This document shows positions 18,194-26,051 of a stretch of DNA of 64,000 nt, one piece after another. Under the pieces are notes generated by a model. That model made no database searches. It was not told the origin of the DNA and was given only the letters and a program-made list of their open reading frames with translations. Each line of letters opens with the position of its first letter. Within the stretch, counting starts at the first letter, position 1. The stretch comes from CAVTHK01 sp964552235 (lineage in GTDB: Bacteria > Spirochaetota > Spirochaetia > SZUA-6 > CAVTHK01): assembly GCA_964552235.1 (NCBI GenBank), contig CAZKGO010000015.1, positions 3,557 through 67,556 of the forward strand, read 5' to 3'. The translations under genes and the position numbers were made by a program.

Positions 18194-19409
18194 CAGCCGC
18201 CTGCGCTGCCGGCGTCACCACCCTGCCGTCTCGAATCACGGCCACAGGCGGCTCGTGATCGCGGATCGCCTCCCAGACCGTCGGCGCGTCGAGTACCACG
18301 AGGTCCGCGCTGCCTCCTTTGGCGAGGCGATGATCCGGCAGGCCCATGATCGAGGCTGCGCGGGTCGTGATCATGTCGTAGAGCATCTCCAGATCGGCAA
18401 AGGTGGTCATCCACAGCAGGTGAGCCGCCAGGAATGCGACCTCGAGCATGTTGTTGCGTCCAAACGGGTAGTAGGCGTCGGCGACGTCGTCCTGTCCAAG
18501 CGCGACAGTCACGCCCAGGCCGAGCAGGTCGCGCACTCGCGCGTGGAGCGGACCCGTGTGGGGATCGCTCACCACGCCGATGCGGGCGCGCTCCAGCAGT
18601 GCGGCAACCTTGCGGAAGTACGGCTCCGGGTACAGCGCCATCGCGCGGCAGTGGTGAGCCGTCACCCGCCCCTCCCAGCCCTCGGCGATCGTCTTGACCG
18701 CCAGCATCTCGAGGGTTCGAAGGCCCGCGTCGCCTGCGTCGTCGATGAGCATCGACACGTGGCGATCGTGGCGGCGCGCGATGGCGAACATGCGGTCGAT
18801 GTGCTCGCGGGAATCGGCTTCAGTGTACTCGATCCAGGGGATGCCGCCCACGACGTCCGCCCCCAGCTCCACGGCCTCCTTGACGTACCGCTCGGCTTCG
18901 GGGTCTCGAACCACTCCATCCTGCGGAAAGGCCACGACCTGCAGCTCTACCCGCCCTTTCATCTCCTCGCGCACGCGCAGCAGCGCCTTGACCCCTTCCA
19001 GGCGTGCCTTGCTGTCGGTGTCGGCGAACGCGCGGATGTGCGTGTTGCCGTAGCGCAGCGCCAGGGCCGCGGCGCGCCGCGCGTTCCCCACGATCCAGTC
19101 CTCGGCATAGCGCTCTTTGACCCGCGACGCGAGCTCGATCGCCGTCATGGCTGCTCCCATGGTGCCGCCGTGGTAGCAAGTGAGGGCGTCCTGGGCCGCC
19201 ATCGGCAGCGTGTAGGCTTTGCAGAGGTGAAGATGCGGGTTCACGAACGACTCGGTGACCAGCCGTCCCGCGGCGTCGAGGACGGCCCTGGATCGGGCAT
19301 CCAACCGCGGGCCGATCTCCGCTATCCGCCCGTCCTGAATCGCGATGTCGACCGCATCGGCGCCCGACGCCCGCGTGCGCGCGTTGCGGATCAGCAGATC
19401 AGCGTGCAT
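18150..19409 (-). CDS. CodA-like amidohydrolase (cytosine deaminase family)
   Basis: 419 aa. It has the amidohydrolase barrel motifs NPHLHLCKAY (His59, His61), AHHCRAM near residue 250, SDPHTGP and GQDDVADAYYPFGRNNML, the last a hallmark of CodA/AtzC-type deaminases with the metal-binding Asp. The strand where CodA has HCDE (third metal His and catalytic Glu) reads VSMLIDDAGDA here, so both residues appear to be replaced. Substrate is thus uncertain: an N-heterocycle or amide is likely, cytosine itself less so. The start at 19409 opens with HADLLIRNARTR, the usual family beginning. It runs convergent with and overlaps the relE-like gene. Confidence 0.75.
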   Translation of the reverse strand: MHADLLIRNARTRASGADAVDIAIQDGRIAEIGPRLDARSRAVLDAAGRLVTESFVNPHLHLCKAYTLPMAAQDALTCYHGGTMGAAMTAIELASRVKERYAEDWIVGNARRAAALALRYGNTHIRAFADTDSKARLEGVKALLRVREEMKGRVELQVVAFPQDGVVRDPEAERYVKEAVELGADVVGGIPWIEYTEADSREHIDRMFAIARRHDRHVSMLIDDAGDAGLRTLEMLAVKTIAEGWEGRVTAHHCRAMALYPEPYFRKVAALLERARIGVVSDPHTGPLHARVRDLLGLGVTVALGQDDVADAYYPFGRNNMLEVAFLAAHLLWMTTFADLEMLYDMITTRAASIMGLPDHRLAKGGSADLVVLDAPTVWEAIRDHEPPVAVIRDGRVVTPAAQAAATDRRRPVAGVSRG

Positions 19410-19493
19410 GGCAGCCTCCGGCCTCCAGCCTATCCGGCTTCGGCAGCCGCGTCGACAGGGCAAGGCCGGCGCTGAACGTGCGTCGTCGCGGCT

Positions 19494-20591
19494 CTACGCC
19501 TTGAGGGCGTTCTTCTTCAACACCGCCTCGTTGAGCCGTATGCCGTGACCGGGCGTGGTCGGCGGGCTCATCGTGCCGTCCTCGTTGAGCTCGAGATCGC
19601 TCTCGAGCAGCCTCTCGGTCTTGCCCTCGGTGACGGTGTGCTCCACGATCATGCCGTTGGACACCGCGGCGACCAGGTGCACATGGAGCGCCGACGAGCC
19701 GTGGGGCGCCATCTGGATGCCGTGCGCGCTGGCAAGCGAAGCGACGTGCCGCCACTCAGTCACGCCGCCCATCAGCGTCGCGTCGGCCTGGATGATGTCC
19801 GTCCCGCCGCTGGCGATCAGGTCGCGGAAGCCGTAGCGCGTGTACTCGTTCTCGCCCGTGGCCAGCGGGATCGAGGTGCTCGCGCGCAGCTTGGCCAGCC
19901 CCTCGTAGTCGTCGGCATGGATCGGCTCTTCGAACCAGAACGGCTCGTACTTCTCGACGCGCCGGGCGAGGCGGATCGCGTCGACGACCGTGTAGGCGTT
20001 GTTCGCGTCGATCATGAGCCCGACGTCGGGCCCCACCGCCTCGCGGGCGACGCCGACGCGCTCGACGTCCTCGCTCATGGGGGCGCCGCCGATCTTCATC
20101 TTCACGCACCGCGCGCCCTTTTGCACTTTCGCGCGCAGCTCCTCGGCGAGGCCGTCGAGGCCCTTGCCCTCCACGTAGTAGCCGCCCGCCACGTAGGCCG
20201 GCACCCTGTCGGTGAACCCGCCGAGCAGCTTGTGCAGCGACACACCCGCCGTCTTGCCGATCGCGTCCCACACCGCGATGTCGATCGCCGACATGGCCCG
20301 CGTGGCCAGTCCCCGGCGGCCGTAGATCTTGGGCTGGTACATGCGGTCCCAGAGCCGCTCGACGTCCCACACGTCGAGCCCGACGGCAAAGCCGCCGAGG
20401 GCGCGCGCGGCCTCGAAGAGCGCCAGGTCGGGCCCCGGCTGGGCGTGGCTGAAGCCCACGCCTTCGACCCCTCCGCTGGTGCGCACCCTCACGACGATCT
20501 GCCCCTGGGCCGCGTAGGTGTACTTGCCGTTCCTGATCGCCTTGGTCCGCGTGAGCCGGCAGATGTCCGTCAGAACTTCCGTGACCTTCAT
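19494..20591 (-). CDS. Mandelate racemase-type enolase superfamily enzyme, probable acid-sugar dehydratase
   Basis: 365 aa. The active-site set is intact: KMK (Lys164, Lys166), Asp195 in DANN, Glu221 in FEEP, Glu247 in GENEY, and an Asp270-His297 dyad (IIQADATL, MAPHGSS). This is the mandelate racemase subgroup layout, most of whose members dehydrate aldonic or aldaric acids after metal-assisted proton abstraction. It is cytoplasmic. It fits the uronate and acid-sugar theme of the window, but the exact sugar cannot be read from the sequence. Confidence 0.85.
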   Translation of the reverse strand: MKVTEVLTDICRLTRTKAIRNGKYTYAAQGQIVVRVRTSGGVEGVGFSHAQPGPDLALFEAARALGGFAVGLDVWDVERLWDRMYQPKIYGRRGLATRAMSAIDIAVWDAIGKTAGVSLHKLLGGFTDRVPAYVAGGYYVEGKGLDGLAEELRAKVQKGARCVKMKIGGAPMSEDVERVGVAREAVGPDVGLMIDANNAYTVVDAIRLARRVEKYEPFWFEEPIHADDYEGLAKLRASTSIPLATGENEYTRYGFRDLIASGGTDIIQADATLMGGVTEWRHVASLASAHGIQMAPHGSSALHVHLVAAVSNGMIVEHTVTEGKTERLLESDLELNEDGTMSPPTTPGHGIRLNEAVLKKNALKA

Positions 20592-20605
20592 TCTTGTACT
20601 CCTGG

Positions 20606-20625
20606 CCGTACCCGCGCGCGTACGG
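20606..20625 (-). promoter_or_regulatory. Operator-like inverted repeat before the enolase-superfamily gene
   Basis: CCGTAC, 8 bases, GTACGG: a perfect 6-bp inverted repeat 15 bases upstream of the start at 20591. The position suits a repressor site. No regulator gene is adjacent. The rest of the 169-base gap to 20761 shows nothing else. Confidence 0.35.
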
Positions 20626-20760
20626 TGGGCTGACTCTATCCGTTGAGCGGGGCCGGATCAACCACGGGCAGCGGCAAAGACGCAGAGAGCGGGCGTTCCG
20701 CGCGGCAAGAAAGCACGGGGCCGGCCCCGCTCGCAGGCGCGGCGGACACTGTGTTGCGGA

Positions 20761-22017
20761 TCAGGAGTTGAAGACGACCTGGTTGGAGTAGCCGCTCTCG
20801 AGGCCCGTCGAGTCGTACGCAGTGGCCACGAAGTAGTAGGTGCGGCCGGTCTCGAGCCCCGTGACGGTACAGGTCAGAACGTTGCCGGCGTCGACGGTCT
20901 GGTCGTAGACGCCGTCGGCGGTGCCGTAGTGCACCTTGTATCCGGCGACGTTGGTCCCGGTGCTGGCGTCCCACTCGAGCGTCACCTGCGTCAGGAGGGG
21001 GCTCGCGGTCACGGTGAACGACGCGGTCGCGCTGCCCGCCTGCGAGCCGTCGGCTGCGATGGCAGTCACGTCCATGCGGTAAAAGCCGGGCTCGAGGTTC
21101 GCGGGCACGGCAAAAGAGGAGCCGGTCGCCTTGAAGACGCTGTTCAGGTACCACGTGTAGACGACGTTGCCCGCGAAGCCGGCCACCGAGGCCGAGACCG
21201 TGAAGCCGGTGCCCTCGACCACCGTGGCCTGCTGTCCGGCGAGGCTGACGACGAGCGGCTCGTCGAGCTGCGGGTCGACGTTCACCTGCACGTTGGCCGT
21301 GACCGGGTTCACCTGGTCAAAGGTGAAGGTTCCGGCGGTCGTCTTGTTCTTCAGGATGCGCACGATCTCGATCGCCCCGGCCACCAGGACGCCGCCGTCG
21401 AGCACCTGCAGCGACAGGGTGTGATAGCCGGTGGGGATGTCGGTGGTGGTGGAGGTGGCGGTGCCCGTCCCGAGCGTGAACGCGAGGTTCCTGGCCGCTC
21501 CGGAGGCGGGAGTCAGCTGCGCCGTGACCGCGGGGCTCGCGACGTCCGCTGCCGGCCAGTTGACCGTGATGGCGAGCGTGCCGTAGCCGTTGAGCGGCTT
21601 GACCTTGACGCTGATCGTGGCCGGCGTAGCGGCCGCGAGCGTCACCTGGCCGGTCCCCATGCCGATCACCGTCGCTTCGGCGTTCAGCGCCTCCACCGTG
21701 ATGTTCCAAAGCCCGACCTTCAGCTCCTCGATGTCGATCGAGCCGCCGGTGGTCGTGCGGGAAAAGCTCTCCGCGTCGGGCCCCTGGCCGGTGACCACGT
21801 ACGAAGCCGCGGTCATGTCGACGTCAGGAACGAGCGTGCGGGAGAACTCGTCGGCAAAGACGATGCGCAGGCCCTTGGCCGGACCGGACGGCTCGGGGTC
21901 CGATTCCCCCGCGAGCCAGTCCATGGCTATCGGGATGCACGAAGTCGAGGCGAGCGCGGCCAGGATGAGCAGCAGCAAGCGGCAAGCGCGGGCGCAGCAG
22001 CGAATCAGCTGGTTCAT
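20761..22017 (-). CDS. FnIII-containing lipoprotein controlled by c-di-GMP riboswitch
   Basis: 418 aa, ATG with a good GGAGGT site. The N-terminus RLLLLILAALASTSC gives a relaxed lipobox (STSC), as seen in spirochaetes. Residues about 35-320 are Ig/bacterial cadherin-like beta domains (SIDIEELKVGLWNITVEAL; VYTWYLNSVFKATG). The C-terminal 90 residues are an FnIII module (VTLEWDASTGTNVAGYKVHYG ... GRTYYFVATAYDSTGLESGYS). There is no enzyme motif. A c-di-GMP-I aptamer lies in its leader, so this is probably a surface protein whose display depends on c-di-GMP, for example in adhesion or biofilm. Confidence 0.8.
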   Translation of the reverse strand: MNQLIRCCARACRLLLLILAALASTSCIPIAMDWLAGESDPEPSGPAKGLRIVFADEFSRTLVPDVDMTAASYVVTGQGPDAESFSRTTTGGSIDIEELKVGLWNITVEALNAEATVIGMGTGQVTLAAATPATISVKVKPLNGYGTLAITVNWPAADVASPAVTAQLTPASGAARNLAFTLGTGTATSTTTDIPTGYHTLSLQVLDGGVLVAGAIEIVRILKNKTTAGTFTFDQVNPVTANVQVNVDPQLDEPLVVSLAGQQATVVEGTGFTVSASVAGFAGNVVYTWYLNSVFKATGSSFAVPANLEPGFYRMDVTAIAADGSQAGSATASFTVTASPLLTQVTLEWDASTGTNVAGYKVHYGTADGVYDQTVDAGNVLTCTVTGLETGRTYYFVATAYDSTGLESGYSNQVVFNS

Positions 22018-22084
22018 GACGGCACCTCCGTCTCGCTGGTTTGACCGCTCGACCGAGGCACCTGAACCGGATGCCAGGCACGAG

Positions 22085-22168
22085 TCGGCAGCCGTGCAGC
22101 CGTTCCGGGTTGCCCCGGGGCAGGCCACGTGCTTTGCGCCCCCGCCTTTCGGCGGGTTTGCCTTTTTC
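22085..22168 (-). promoter_or_regulatory. c-di-GMP-I (GEMM-I) riboswitch
   Basis: On the minus strand: GGCAAACC, a 3-6 bp P2 stem GCC/GGC capped by a GAAA tetraloop, the conserved GCGCAAAGC joining segment, P3 sequences (CACGTGGCCTG and CGGCTGCACGG) and the closing GGCTGCCG that pairs with the first GGCA to form P1. This order matches the GEMM-I consensus. The aptamer ends about 68 bases before the lipoprotein ATG at 22017. I cannot assign an expression platform with certainty. Confidence 0.85.
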
Positions 22169-22469
22169 GACTACCGAGGAGCTAGCAACCACCATGCCAA
22201 GAAGGCGTGGGGACATAATTCATTTACCCAGAGGGAATTGATCGACAGAACCAGAATTTCTGGAAGAAGGAAGGCGTCACGATTACGGCAGCAATTATGG
22301 CTGCCTGTTACGATCCTGTGACCGTCGGGTGTACAGGGCGGCGGCAGGGAGCCACGGCGGTTGGCAACCACCTCCCGCTGCGATAGGATGCGGCGGCCCG
22401 GCGGGTGCCGGCGCTGCGCGTGGGCGCACCGCCCGCCCCGCGGCGGGATCGCAGCCCTCGGAGGTGCCC
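22169..22469. other. Divergent intergenic region with an AT-richer island and two inverted repeats
   Basis: About 300 bases without a gene. It is clearly less GC-rich than its surroundings at about 22190-22320. It contains the perfect palindrome CCAGAATTTCTGG (22251-22263) and a hairpin GGCAGC-7-GCTGCC (22287-22305). It must hold the promoter of the riboswitch transcript (minus) and probably that of the flavin reductase operon (plus), but I see no clear -35/-10 pair. Confidence 0.5.
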
Positions 22470-23054
22470 TTGGCCAAGGTTGTCGTGGATCCGATGCGGC
22501 CCGTGTATCCGACCCCGGCCGCGCTCATCACCTGCGTGGCGGCAGACGGCAGGCCGAACATCATCACGCTCGGCGAGGTGTTCAACGTGAGCCTCCGCAG
22601 CCCGCCGATCGTGGGACTTGCGATCCGCAAGGCCACCTACTCGCACGGCCTGATCGCGGGCAGCGGAGAGTTCGTCGTGAACCTGCCCACGACCGCGATC
22701 CTGCGCGAGACCGACCTGTGCGGCAGCCGCACGGGACGGGAGACCGACAAGTTCGCCGAGAGCGGCCTCACGGCGATCGCGGCGGACAAGGTGAAGCCGC
22801 CGTTGATCGAGGAGTGCCCTCTGAACATCGAGTGCCGCCTGCTCAGCGTGCAGGAGGTGGGCGACCACGACCTGTTTCTCGGCGAGGTGCTCGCCGTGCA
22901 CGCCGACGAGTCGGTGCTCGACGCCGACGGCAGGGTGTCGCCGGACCGGCTCAAGACCTTCGTTTTCATGTACAATTACGGCCACCGCGGTGAATACTGG
23001 AGCCTGGGCTCGAAGATCGGCGACGTCTGGTTCACGCGCCGCGAGCGGGGGTGA
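22470..23054 (+). CDS. Flavin reductase-like FMN-binding protein
   Basis: 194 aa. TTG start at 22470, supported by GGAGGT 4 bases upstream and by the family-type opening AKVVVDPMRPVYPTPA. ALITCVAADGRPNIITLGEV, RKATYSHGLI and GEFVVNLPT match the split-barrel flavin reductase domain (HpaC/FlaRed group), which binds FMN and reduces flavin with NAD(P)H or acts as a flavodoxin-like electron carrier. It is the first gene of a three-gene unit with the transaminase and DinB genes. Confidence 0.8.
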   Translation: MAKVVVDPMRPVYPTPAALITCVAADGRPNIITLGEVFNVSLRSPPIVGLAIRKATYSHGLIAGSGEFVVNLPTTAILRETDLCGSRTGRETDKFAESGLTAIAADKVKPPLIEECPLNIECRLLSVQEVGDHDLFLGEVLAVHADESVLDADGRVSPDRLKTFVFMYNYGHRGEYWSLGSKIGDVWFTRRERG

Positions 23055-23092
23055 GCGCTGCGGCGCGGAAATCGAATGACGGGAGGAATCGA

Positions 23093-23950
23093 ATGACTGC
23101 TTATCTCAACGGCCGCTACCTGCCAAAGGATGAGGTCGGCATCTCGCCCGACGACCGAGGGTTCCTGTTCGCCGACGGAGTCTACGAGGTGATCAGGACC
23201 TACGGGCGGCGCCCCTTCAGGCTGGAGGCTCACCTCAATCGCCTCGCCCGCAGCCTCAGGGAGCTGCGGATCGCCTTCGAGAAGCCCGAGTCTCTGGCCG
23301 CGGTTTGTGAACAGCTGCTGGCCCGCAACTCCGTCCCCACCGACGAGGCAAGCATCTACATCCAGATCACCCGCGGCTCGGCTCCCCGCTTCCACGGGTT
23401 CCCGAAGCCGGGAACGCCCCCGACGGTGTACGCCTGCGTGCAGCCGCTTCCGTCCTCTTCCAAGTCTCAGCAGAACGGCATCAAGGCGATCCTCGTGAGC
23501 GACAACCGCTGGGGCAGGTGCGACATCAAGTCTGTCGCCCTGTTGCCGAACGTGCTGGCGTTCCAGCGCGCGCTCGACGAAGGGGCGGAGGAGGCGGTGT
23601 TCGTCCGCGACGGCCTCGTGACCGAAGGCTCCCACAGCAACGCCTTCGCGGTCGTCGACGGCGTGGTGCTCACGGCGCCGCTGGCGGGGCACGTGCTGCC
23701 GGGCATCACGCGCGAGGTCGTTCTGGAGGTCTGCCGCAGCGAGGGCGTCCGCGTAGAGGAGAGACCGATTCCCGAGGCGATGTTCCTCGCGGCCGAAGAG
23801 GCGTTCGTCACCGGCACCGGCGCGGAGATCATGCCGATCGTGCGCCTGGGCGAGCGGCAGGTCGGAGACGGCCGGCCGGGACCCGTGACCCGGCAGCTGC
23901 AGCGCGCCTTTGCCGCCCTCGTCGCCTCGCTCGAGAGGAACAAGAGATGA
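23093..23950 (+). CDS. dat: D-amino acid transaminase (class IV aminotransferase)
   Basis: 285 aa, ATG with GGGAGG upstream. The PLP lysine is Lys146 in RCDIKSVALLPNVLA, very close to the Bacillus D-alanine transaminase motif. Also present are DGLVTEGSHSNAF, LPGITRE and FVTGTGAEIMPIV, which bind the PLP phosphate, and the end KPGPVT-like RPGPVTRQL. The enzyme interconverts D-alanine and D-glutamate with their keto acids and may supply peptidoglycan precursors. Branched-chain aminotransferase (IlvE) is less likely because of the CDIKS motif. The stop overlaps the DinB start. Confidence 0.85.
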   Translation: MTAYLNGRYLPKDEVGISPDDRGFLFADGVYEVIRTYGRRPFRLEAHLNRLARSLRELRIAFEKPESLAAVCEQLLARNSVPTDEASIYIQITRGSAPRFHGFPKPGTPPTVYACVQPLPSSSKSQQNGIKAILVSDNRWGRCDIKSVALLPNVLAFQRALDEGAEEAVFVRDGLVTEGSHSNAFAVVDGVVLTAPLAGHVLPGITREVVLEVCRSEGVRVEERPIPEAMFLAAEEAFVTGTGAEIMPIVRLGERQVGDGRPGPVTRQLQRAFAALVASLERNKR

Positions 23951-24435
23951 GCGAGGCCGGCCGCGAGGTTCTCCTGGGGGCGCTGCGCGGCGGCCCGGCG
24001 CGGGTACGCGCCGCGATCGAGCCACTGGCGGCCGGGGTGCTCGACTTCAGGCCCTTCGCCGACGCCTGGACCATCCGCGAGAACATCGTGCACCTCTGCG
24101 ACGCGGAAGTGCACGCCTACGACCGCCACCGCAAGGCGATCGCCGAGCCGGGCGCCCGCGTGGAGGTGTGGGACGAGATCAGGTGGCACCGGAGCCTCGA
24201 CTACGCGGCGGTCGATGTCGCCGCCGCCCTGGCGCTGCTGGAGTCGCTGCGCTCCTCCACGGCCGCGCTGCTCGGCCGCATCGCGGCGGCGGACTGGAGC
24301 GGCTTTCGCGTCGTGCACCCTCAGCACGGGCCGATGAGCCTCGAGCAGCTGGTCGGCTTCTTCGTCGAGCATGACGATTTCCACCTCGATCTGATCGGGC
24401 GCAACAGGCGCCTGTGGAAAGAGACACACGGGTAG
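23947..24435 (+). CDS. DinB-like four-helix-bundle protein
   Basis: 162 aa. ATGA overlap with the transaminase. It has the DinB/YfiT-type pattern: DAWTIRENIVHLCDAEVHAYDRHR with the first metal-type His, and a final GFFVEHDDFHLDLIGRNR with paired His residues. Family members bind a divalent metal and some are thiol-dependent transferases, but this one's substrate is unknown. Confidence 0.75.
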   Translation: MSEAGREVLLGALRGGPARVRAAIEPLAAGVLDFRPFADAWTIRENIVHLCDAEVHAYDRHRKAIAEPGARVEVWDEIRWHRSLDYAAVDVAAALALLESLRSSTAALLGRIAAADWSGFRVVHPQHGPMSLEQLVGFFVEHDDFHLDLIGRNRRLWKETHG

Positions 24436-24518
24436 GATCCGGCGGCCGCGCCGGCGGCGCGCGCTTCGTTGACGGCGCGCAGCTTTTCTGTTACCCCTGA
24501 CCGGGGCGGAGGCGGACC

Positions 24519-25502
24519 ATGGCGATCCTGGTGACCGGCGGAGCCGGCTACATCGGCAGCCACTGCGTAAAGGCGCTGCGCGTAGCGGGACGCGACGTCA
24601 TCGTCTACGACAACCTGAGCACAGGGCACAGGCAGTCGCTGCAGGGCGCGCCGCTGGTCAAGGCGGACCTGCGTGACACGCGGCGCCTGGAAGCCACGAT
24701 GAGGCGGCACAAGGTGACGTGGGTCATCCACTTCGCGGCCAACAGCCTCGTCGGCGAATCGATGAAGGACCCGCAGAAGTACTACGAGAACAACGTGGCC
24801 GGCACCCTCTCGCTGCTGGCTGCGATGCGCGCCGCGCGGGTCAACGAGATCGTCTTCTCCTCTTCGGCCGCCACCTACGGCGAGCCGGAGCAGATCCCCA
24901 TCACCGAAGACTCAGCGCAGCGGCCGACCAACGTCTACGGCCGCACCAAGCTGCTGATGGAGCAGATCCTGCGCGACTTCGAAGCGGCCTACGGCCTGCG
25001 CTGGATGGCGCTGCGCTACTTCAACGTGGCCGGCGCCGACGAGTCCGGCGAGATCGGCGAGGACCACAGGCCGGAAACGCACCTGATCCCCATCGTGTTC
25101 CAGGTGCTGCTCGGCCAGCGCGACCACCTCGACCTCTACGGCACCGACTACCCGACGCGCGACGGCACGTGCATTCGCGACTACATTCACGTGACGGACC
25201 TGATCGACGCCCATCTGCTCGCGCTCAAGCGCCTGGAGGCCGGAGGCGCGTCGCGGGCCTACAACCTCGGCAACGGGCAGGGCTTCTCCAACCGGGAGAT
25301 CATCCAGGCCGTCGAGCGTGTGACGGGGAAAAAGGTCAAGGTCACGGAGACGGGCCGGCGCGCGGGCGACCCGGCGGTCCTGGTCGCCAGCTCGGAGCGC
25401 GCCACGGCCGAGCTCGGCTGGCAGCCGCAGCACGCCCAGCTCGACGAGATCGTGGCCAGCGCCTGGCGCTGGCACTCGACCCACCCCAAGGGCTACGGCT
25501 GA
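24519..25502 (+). CDS. galE: UDP-glucose 4-epimerase
   Basis: 327 aa, ATG with GGAGG upstream. It is an extended SDR with GGAGYIGSH at the N-terminus (NAD binding), HFAANSLVGES, FSSSAATYGE, the catalytic YGRTK (Tyr140, Lys144), LRYFNVAGAD and DGTCIRDYIHVTDL, all GalE hallmarks. It interconverts UDP-glucose and UDP-galactose, or UDP-GlcNAc and UDP-GalNAc, for envelope glycans and galactose use. The 3' end overlaps the convergent C-GCAxxG-C-C gene by 10 bases. Confidence 0.92.
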   Translation: MAILVTGGAGYIGSHCVKALRVAGRDVIVYDNLSTGHRQSLQGAPLVKADLRDTRRLEATMRRHKVTWVIHFAANSLVGESMKDPQKYYENNVAGTLSLLAAMRAARVNEIVFSSSAATYGEPEQIPITEDSAQRPTNVYGRTKLLMEQILRDFEAAYGLRWMALRYFNVAGADESGEIGEDHRPETHLIPIVFQVLLGQRDHLDLYGTDYPTRDGTCIRDYIHVTDLIDAHLLALKRLEAGGASRAYNLGNGQGFSNREIIQAVERVTGKKVKVTETGRRAGDPAVLVASSERATAELGWQPQHAQLDEIVASAWRWHSTHPKGYG

Positions 25503-25948
25503 TCCTTGCCCCCTTCGGCGAGCAACTGTTCGACGATGCCGCAAGCGTCCCTCACGAAAGCCTCGCACTTGAGCCGGAACAGGTTCCGCTCCCTGGCCTG
25601 CCGCTGGCCCTCGGGCGTCTTGAGATCCACGCCGAGGAGCTCGCGGCAACCGGTGGCGCCGTGGAGCGCCTCGAAGCGCCGCAGCACCTGTCGAGTCTTC
25701 TCGTAGACCAGGTCCTTGGTGGCGCCGGGGTTGGCGGGATCCGCCCAGCGGCAGCCGATCGCCATCACCGCGCCCGTGACCGCGCCGCAGGTCAGCTGCT
25801 GCCGGCCGATGCCCCCGCCGAAGCCGGCTGCCATGAGCCTGGCCGCCCGCTCATCGATGCCGAGCCGCTCGGCAAAGGCGCACACCACCGACTGCGCGCA
25901 GTTGGAGCCCGTGGTGAAGCGGGCTAGGGCCTTTTCGACGCTGTCCAT
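25493..25948 (-). CDS. C-GCAxxG-C-C family redox protein
   Basis: 151 aa. The conserved Cys pattern is visible: GSNCAQSVV, LTCGAVTGAVMAIG (the CGAxxG core), GCRELLGVD and KCEAFVRDACGIVEQLL. The family is predicted to bind metal or a redox cofactor through these cysteines. Function is not established. Start chosen at ATG 25948. A 103-base gap to the divergent FAD gene holds its promoter. Confidence 0.85.
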   Translation of the reverse strand: MDSVEKALARFTTGSNCAQSVVCAFAERLGIDERAARLMAAGFGGGIGRQQLTCGAVTGAVMAIGCRWADPANPGATKDLVYEKTRQVLRRFEALHGATGCRELLGVDLKTPEGQRQARERNLFRLKCEAFVRDACGIVEQLLAEGGKDQP

Positions 25949-26051
25949 GATCTCTCCCGCTGCCCACAGTAGCGCGAAGCGGGCGCCGAGGCAACGAGCC
26001 GCCAGCGCAGCCCCGGTTGCCTCCGGCGCGCCCCGCGGCCCATAATGAGCC

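Noticed and set aside
22141..22165. CCCGCC-TTTC-GGCGGG followed by TTTGCCTTTTT read as a + strand terminator
   Set aside because: No + strand gene ends nearby; on the minus strand the same bases are the P2 stem and first segment of the c-di-GMP riboswitch.
25949..26051. Possible tRNA or small RNA in this divergent gap
   Set aside because: No cloverleaf or conserved RNA pattern; only a promoter gap.
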